Source: Actinomadura oligospora ATCC 43269
GTDB lineage: Bacteria > Actinomycetota > Actinomycetes > Streptosporangiales > Streptosporangiaceae
Assembly (NCBI RefSeq): GCF_000518265.1
Contig: NZ_JADG01000007.1
Location: 248,001-312,000, forward strand
Reading direction: 5' to 3'
DNA: 64,000 bases
The notes below the pieces were generated by a model, which was not told the origin of the DNA, did no database searches, and was given only the letters and a program-made list of their open reading frames with translations. Of this stretch, positions 61,267 through 64,000 are shown in pieces; positions within the stretch are counted from its first letter, which is position 1; each line of letters opens with the position of its first letter. The position numbers were made by a program, and so were the translations under genes.

Positions 61267-63276
61267 TCAACGGGACGCCTCGGGGGTGTCTCCGAAGGCG
61301 TCGGGGTGGGGCTCGAATGCGACGGACGGCGTCCGGCCCGCACCCTTGCGCGGCGGCGGTGCCGGGAGGCGGCGAATCCAACCGTGGGACTCCAGGACGC
61401 GAAGTCCGGGCTCGGTGGCGGCAACCTTGGCAAAGCGGGACCGAAGCGCCTGGACAACGTCGCGGGCGGTGAAGCGTTCGGTGCCGGTGCGCCGGATCCA
61501 TTCGAGGAGGGCGCGGGCGTCGGCGACGGCGGGGTCTGCGCCGATGGTGTCGTAGGCGGCTTGGGCGTGTTGGGTGAAGTACTCGCCGATCTGGTGGGCG
61601 TTGGTGAACGTCGCGAGGGTGATCGGGCGGTCCCAGCCGGTGCGGAGGTGCTCGGCGAGGTGGAGCAGGGCGGCAATCCGGAGGATGGCGCCGACGAGTT
61701 TGCCGCCCCAGTCGGGCATGTGGGCGAGGTCGCCTCCGGGCCGGAACCGCTCCTCGGTATCGCGCAGCAGGGCGATGATGGCGGCCTCGGCCTCCGGGGT
61801 GAAGCGGAGCGTGTGCGGCTCGTTCAGGTCAGCCAGGGACAGGACCAGGGCCTTGATGTTGGTCGCGTAGGTGTCCAGGACGGCGGCCGGGACCGGGTCG
61901 GGGTCGGCACGCCGGAATCCGAGAAGCGATTTGGGGACCGAGCAGAGCAGGCGGGCCAGGAAGCCCTGCTCGCGGAACTCGGGGGTTTCGCCGAGGCGGG
62001 CCAGAACGCCGGGCTGGATGCAGACACCGAGGGTGAGGGTCGCGGCGGTGATGTCCTCGCCTTCGCGGCCCATGCGGTCGGTGCGCATCTCCTCTCCGGC
62101 GTGGCCGGAGAGGAACACCTCAAGATCAGGGCTTCCGGAGTAGCGTCCGGCGAGGATGGAGAAGATCTTGCCCTCGGGGGCGAGGATCGCGAAGCGCCCG
62201 CCCTGCTCGGCCAACATCGACGTGAGCTTCTCGACGGTCGCGTTCGCGGTGAAGAGCCTCGGCTCGGCCGGGATGACGGTCTCGTCCAAGCGGAGCGCGG
62301 CGTCCTGGGCCTCGGCGAGACGTTCGGCGCGGAGGATCTCATCCCCGGCGCTCATGGCGGCGCGTTCGGCCTTCTCAGCGTCAGCCTCGGCGACCTTCCG
62401 GGCAAGCTTGGCCTCGGCGATGAGCGGCGCGGAGGCGCGGATGAGGTCGGACTCGGCGGCCTTGAGCGGTGCGGTCATGGCCTTGTAGACCTCGGACTTG
62501 CGGTTGCCCGGAGGGAGTACGACGACCGTGTACAGGTTGGTCGGCTCGGTCCAAGTCGTTCCTCGCACCCACACCTTCCCGCTTGCGGCGACCGCCAGGA
62601 CCGCGAGGGCGAGCGACCCGGCGAGATCGGCCGGAGTCTGCGTCGCCTCGGCAAGCGCGGACACGTAGTCACCGAGCCAGCCGGGGAAGGACCAGACCGG
62701 GAACGCGGGAAGGTCGTCGGACGCTCCGCCCCACAGCGGAGCCGGGGCCGGCCACCCTCGCGTGTCGGGTGCGGTGACGGTGGTGACCTCGGTCGCCACG
62801 GCGGCGCGCAGCTCGGCGATGTCGTCGCCGGACGACGCATATCCGAGTTGGGCGAGCCGCGTGCCCGTGGCGACGACCTTCCGGGCATAGGCCAGATCCC
62901 GAACCATGTGCACGAAGTGCGCCACGTTCACGGTCGTCGGGACCTGCGAGATAAGCGTGTGCAGGTAGGGCGCTCCGCCGACCTTGGCCAGGTTGTGCGG
63001 CCCGATGGCGGCGGCCACGGCGACCGGGGCGCAAGGTGCGCCCCGGTCGGCAAGGCTGAGGATGCCCTCCCAGATCTGGGTGTGGGCGGGGCGGTAGAAC
63101 TCCGAGCCGTCCAGCAGGGCGCGGGCTTCGCCGAGGGCGACGGCCGAGAGCATGACCGAGCCGAGGACGTGTTGCTCGGCTTCGATGCTGTGCGGCAGGG
63201 GCCGGATGAAGTCGGCCCCGTCGGGTGAGGCGTCCGCGCTGTCGATGATCAGGCGGAGTGAGGGCGTGGTGTTCAC
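61267..63276 (-). CDS. element replication protein: DnaB-N domain plus DUF3987
   Basis: A 669-residue protein. Residues about 25-130 match the DnaB N-terminal domain (PHSIEAEQHVLGSVMLSAVA, then LISQVPTTVNVAHFVHMV). The rest is a DUF3987/YfjI-type ATPase with the P-loop variant VVLPPGNRKSEVYKAM and the block AILAPEGKIFSILAGRYSGS. It is probably the helicase-like initiator for autonomous replication of the excised element. GGAGGCCACC precedes the GTG. xis and int follow on the same strand. Confidence 0.85.
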   Translation of the reverse strand: MNTTPSLRLIIDSADASPDGADFIRPLPHSIEAEQHVLGSVMLSAVALGEARALLDGSEFYRPAHTQIWEGILSLADRGAPCAPVAVAAAIGPHNLAKVGGAPYLHTLISQVPTTVNVAHFVHMVRDLAYARKVVATGTRLAQLGYASSGDDIAELRAAVATEVTTVTAPDTRGWPAPAPLWGGASDDLPAFPVWSFPGWLGDYVSALAEATQTPADLAGSLALAVLAVAASGKVWVRGTTWTEPTNLYTVVVLPPGNRKSEVYKAMTAPLKAAESDLIRASAPLIAEAKLARKVAEADAEKAERAAMSAGDEILRAERLAEAQDAALRLDETVIPAEPRLFTANATVEKLTSMLAEQGGRFAILAPEGKIFSILAGRYSGSPDLEVFLSGHAGEEMRTDRMGREGEDITAATLTLGVCIQPGVLARLGETPEFREQGFLARLLCSVPKSLLGFRRADPDPVPAAVLDTYATNIKALVLSLADLNEPHTLRFTPEAEAAIIALLRDTEERFRPGGDLAHMPDWGGKLVGAILRIAALLHLAEHLRTGWDRPITLATFTNAHQIGEYFTQHAQAAYDTIGADPAVADARALLEWIRRTGTERFTARDVVQALRSRFAKVAATEPGLRVLESHGWIRRLPAPPPRKGAGRTPSVAFEPHPDAFGDTPEASR

Positions 63277-63348
63277 GGTGGCCTCCGGAGGATGCGGCGG
63301 GGTGCGGGCGGCCGGTGCGGATGCCGCCCGAAGGCGGCACCCGGACGG

Positions 63349-63618
63349 CTACTTCTTGGCGCGGTCGCGCGTGGTCTTGAGGCCGGTCAGGACGCGGCGT
63401 CCGATGCGGAGCTGTCCGCCGGTGCCCTGGCAGTGGCGGCAGTAGCGCCACGCCTTGCCGGAGGCCGAGCGGAGCCGTCCGGCGTCGCAGCGACGGCACG
63501 GCCGGAACGGGTAGATCGCGCAGTGGATCAGGTAGCCGACCGTGAGCGCGGGGAGGAGCAGGAACCAGATTCCGGGGCTGGACGAGTGGTGGCTAGAGGC
63601 GGCGATGAGGGCATACAA
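63349..63618 (-). CDS. small membrane protein with zinc-ribbon motif
   Basis: An 89-residue protein. One membrane helix (IWFLLLPALTVGYLIHCAIY) is followed by a CxxC-x18-CxxC motif (CRRCDAG, then CRHCQGTG) as in a DnaJ-like zinc ribbon. AGGAGG lies about ten bases before the ATG. Small proteins of this style lie between replication and transfer genes in AICEs; a role in spread or transfer is possible. Confidence 0.7.
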   Translation of the reverse strand: MYALIAASSHHSSSPGIWFLLLPALTVGYLIHCAIYPFRPCRRCDAGRLRSASGKAWRYCRHCQGTGGQLRIGRRVLTGLKTTRDRAKK

Positions 63619-63711
63619 AGGAGTCCTCCTGACCGGTTGGAGAGGTTCGCGCTGGTGGGGGTCTAGTCGCTAGATCGCTGGTCAGAGCGCGGATAGGGCT
63701 CTAGAGGGGGG

Positions 63712-63745
63712 TCTAGGTCTAGAGAGGGCGGCCTCTAGACCTAGA
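63712..63745. repeat. CTAG-rich perfect inverted repeat
   Basis: TCTAGGTCTAGAG (63712-63724) and CTCTAGACCTAGA (63733-63745) are exact complements around 8 bases. Seven CTAG tetramers occur between 63661 and 63750, very unusual in this GC-rich DNA. It lies directly after the stop of the partial gene, so it may terminate it or bind a protein. Confidence 0.88.
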
Positions 63746-63760
63746 GGCGGTCGCGGAGCG

Positions 63761-64000
63761 TCAGCGGCTCCGGGTGCGGGTGTTGTCCAGGGCATTGAGG
63801 ACGTGCTCGCGGTGGACGCCTTTGAGGTTCCGGCCCTTGCCGGTCTCGTCCTGTCCCCAGACCTGGGGCGTGGCGATGCCGTGCGGCTTGAGGGAGTTGG
63901 ACAACTGGGTCGCCTTGCCCTTGCCATCCAGGTCGGCCCATGCGCCGTAGGTGACCGGGCGAAGCTCGGCGAGGCGGTCCACGATGGTTTGAGAGTGGAG
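63761..64000 (-). CDS. C-terminal part of an element gene (FtsK-like or DUF3631-like)
   Basis: At least 79 C-terminal residues of a gene that continues past the window end. TYGAWADLDGKGKATQLSNS, then LKPHGIATPQVWG and a closing basic helix, resemble the winged-helix end of FtsK-type transfer ATPases or DUF3631 proteins of actinomycete elements. Only the end is visible, so the call rests on position in the element as much as on sequence. Confidence 0.5.
   Translation of the reverse strand, partial: LHSQTIVDRLAELRPVTYGAWADLDGKGKATQLSNSLKPHGIATPQVWGQDETGKGRNLKGVHREHVLNALDNTRTRSR

Larger units (their letters stand above)
58268..64000. mobile_element. left part of an integrative element (AICE-like) beside tRNA-Ser(CGA)
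   Basis: The gene order integrase, excisionase, replication protein, small membrane protein and a larger partial gene is that of actinomycete integrative and conjugative elements (pSAM2 type). The location immediately after a tRNA is typical, since such integrases use tRNA 3' ends. The left limit is a guess: the two genes between the tRNA and int may be cargo or chromosome. The right attachment site is beyond the window. Confidence 0.65.

Overview
The window is chromosomal DNA of a high-GC actinomycete. Coding regions are strongly G/C-biased at the third codon position, GTG and TTG starts are common, and many genes look leaderless. The core order (upp, tadA, two serine tRNAs, dnaX beside the signal recognition particle RNA, ybaB, recR, lysC) and the many MFS, TetR, MarR, MerR and GntR genes fit the Streptosporangiales, with an Actinomadura-like genome as the best guess (inference, not tested).

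Layout. Positions 1-18100 hold scattered accessory and housekeeping genes: a DUF5954-like protein, an SGNH hydrolase, MFS efflux, a carboxymuconolactone decarboxylase-like protein opposite its TetR regulator, a GlcD-like FAD oxidase, a TetR gene opposite an alpha/beta hydrolase with a readable promoter and operator, an ETFB-KMT-like methyltransferase, RNase HI, diaminopropionate ammonia-lyase, a beta-lactamase-fold serine hydrolase, an S9 peptidase, a secreted M15-like peptidase and a flavin monooxygenase. Positions 18100-29320 hold the conserved core: lysC with an internal beta-subunit start, wrbA, an ECF sigma gene overlapping a membrane propeller gene, DUF5063, recR, ybaB, dnaX, SRP RNA and tRNA-Ser(GGA).

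Positions 29320-44800 are accessory: a collagen-like protein, a PLP enzyme opposite a cupin, then three consecutive secreted wall enzymes (M15-like, M23 and SpoIID). The last two share a nearly identical I36-type domain. After them come a membrane-anchored HTH/NBR1-Ig-like protein, MFS genes paired with ArsR and GntR regulators, and two metallopeptidases. Positions 44800-56300 are gene-poor in places, with degenerate GC-rich tandem repeats (25-bp, 13-bp and 30-bp units) between ordinary genes such as upp, an ornithine cyclodeaminase homologue and an XRE/TPR regulator.

Positions 56600-58270 hold tadA with two acidic tadA-associated paralogues and tRNA-Ser(CGA). From there to the end of the window lies the left part of an integrative element of the actinomycete AICE type: two cargo-like genes, a tyrosine integrase, an excisionase, a DnaB-N/DUF3987 replication protein, a small zinc-ribbon membrane protein and the end of a larger gene. 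It carries a 28-bp inverted repeat in an AT-rich pocket and a CTAG-rich palindrome. The right end of the element is outside the window, so the attachment site cannot be proven here.
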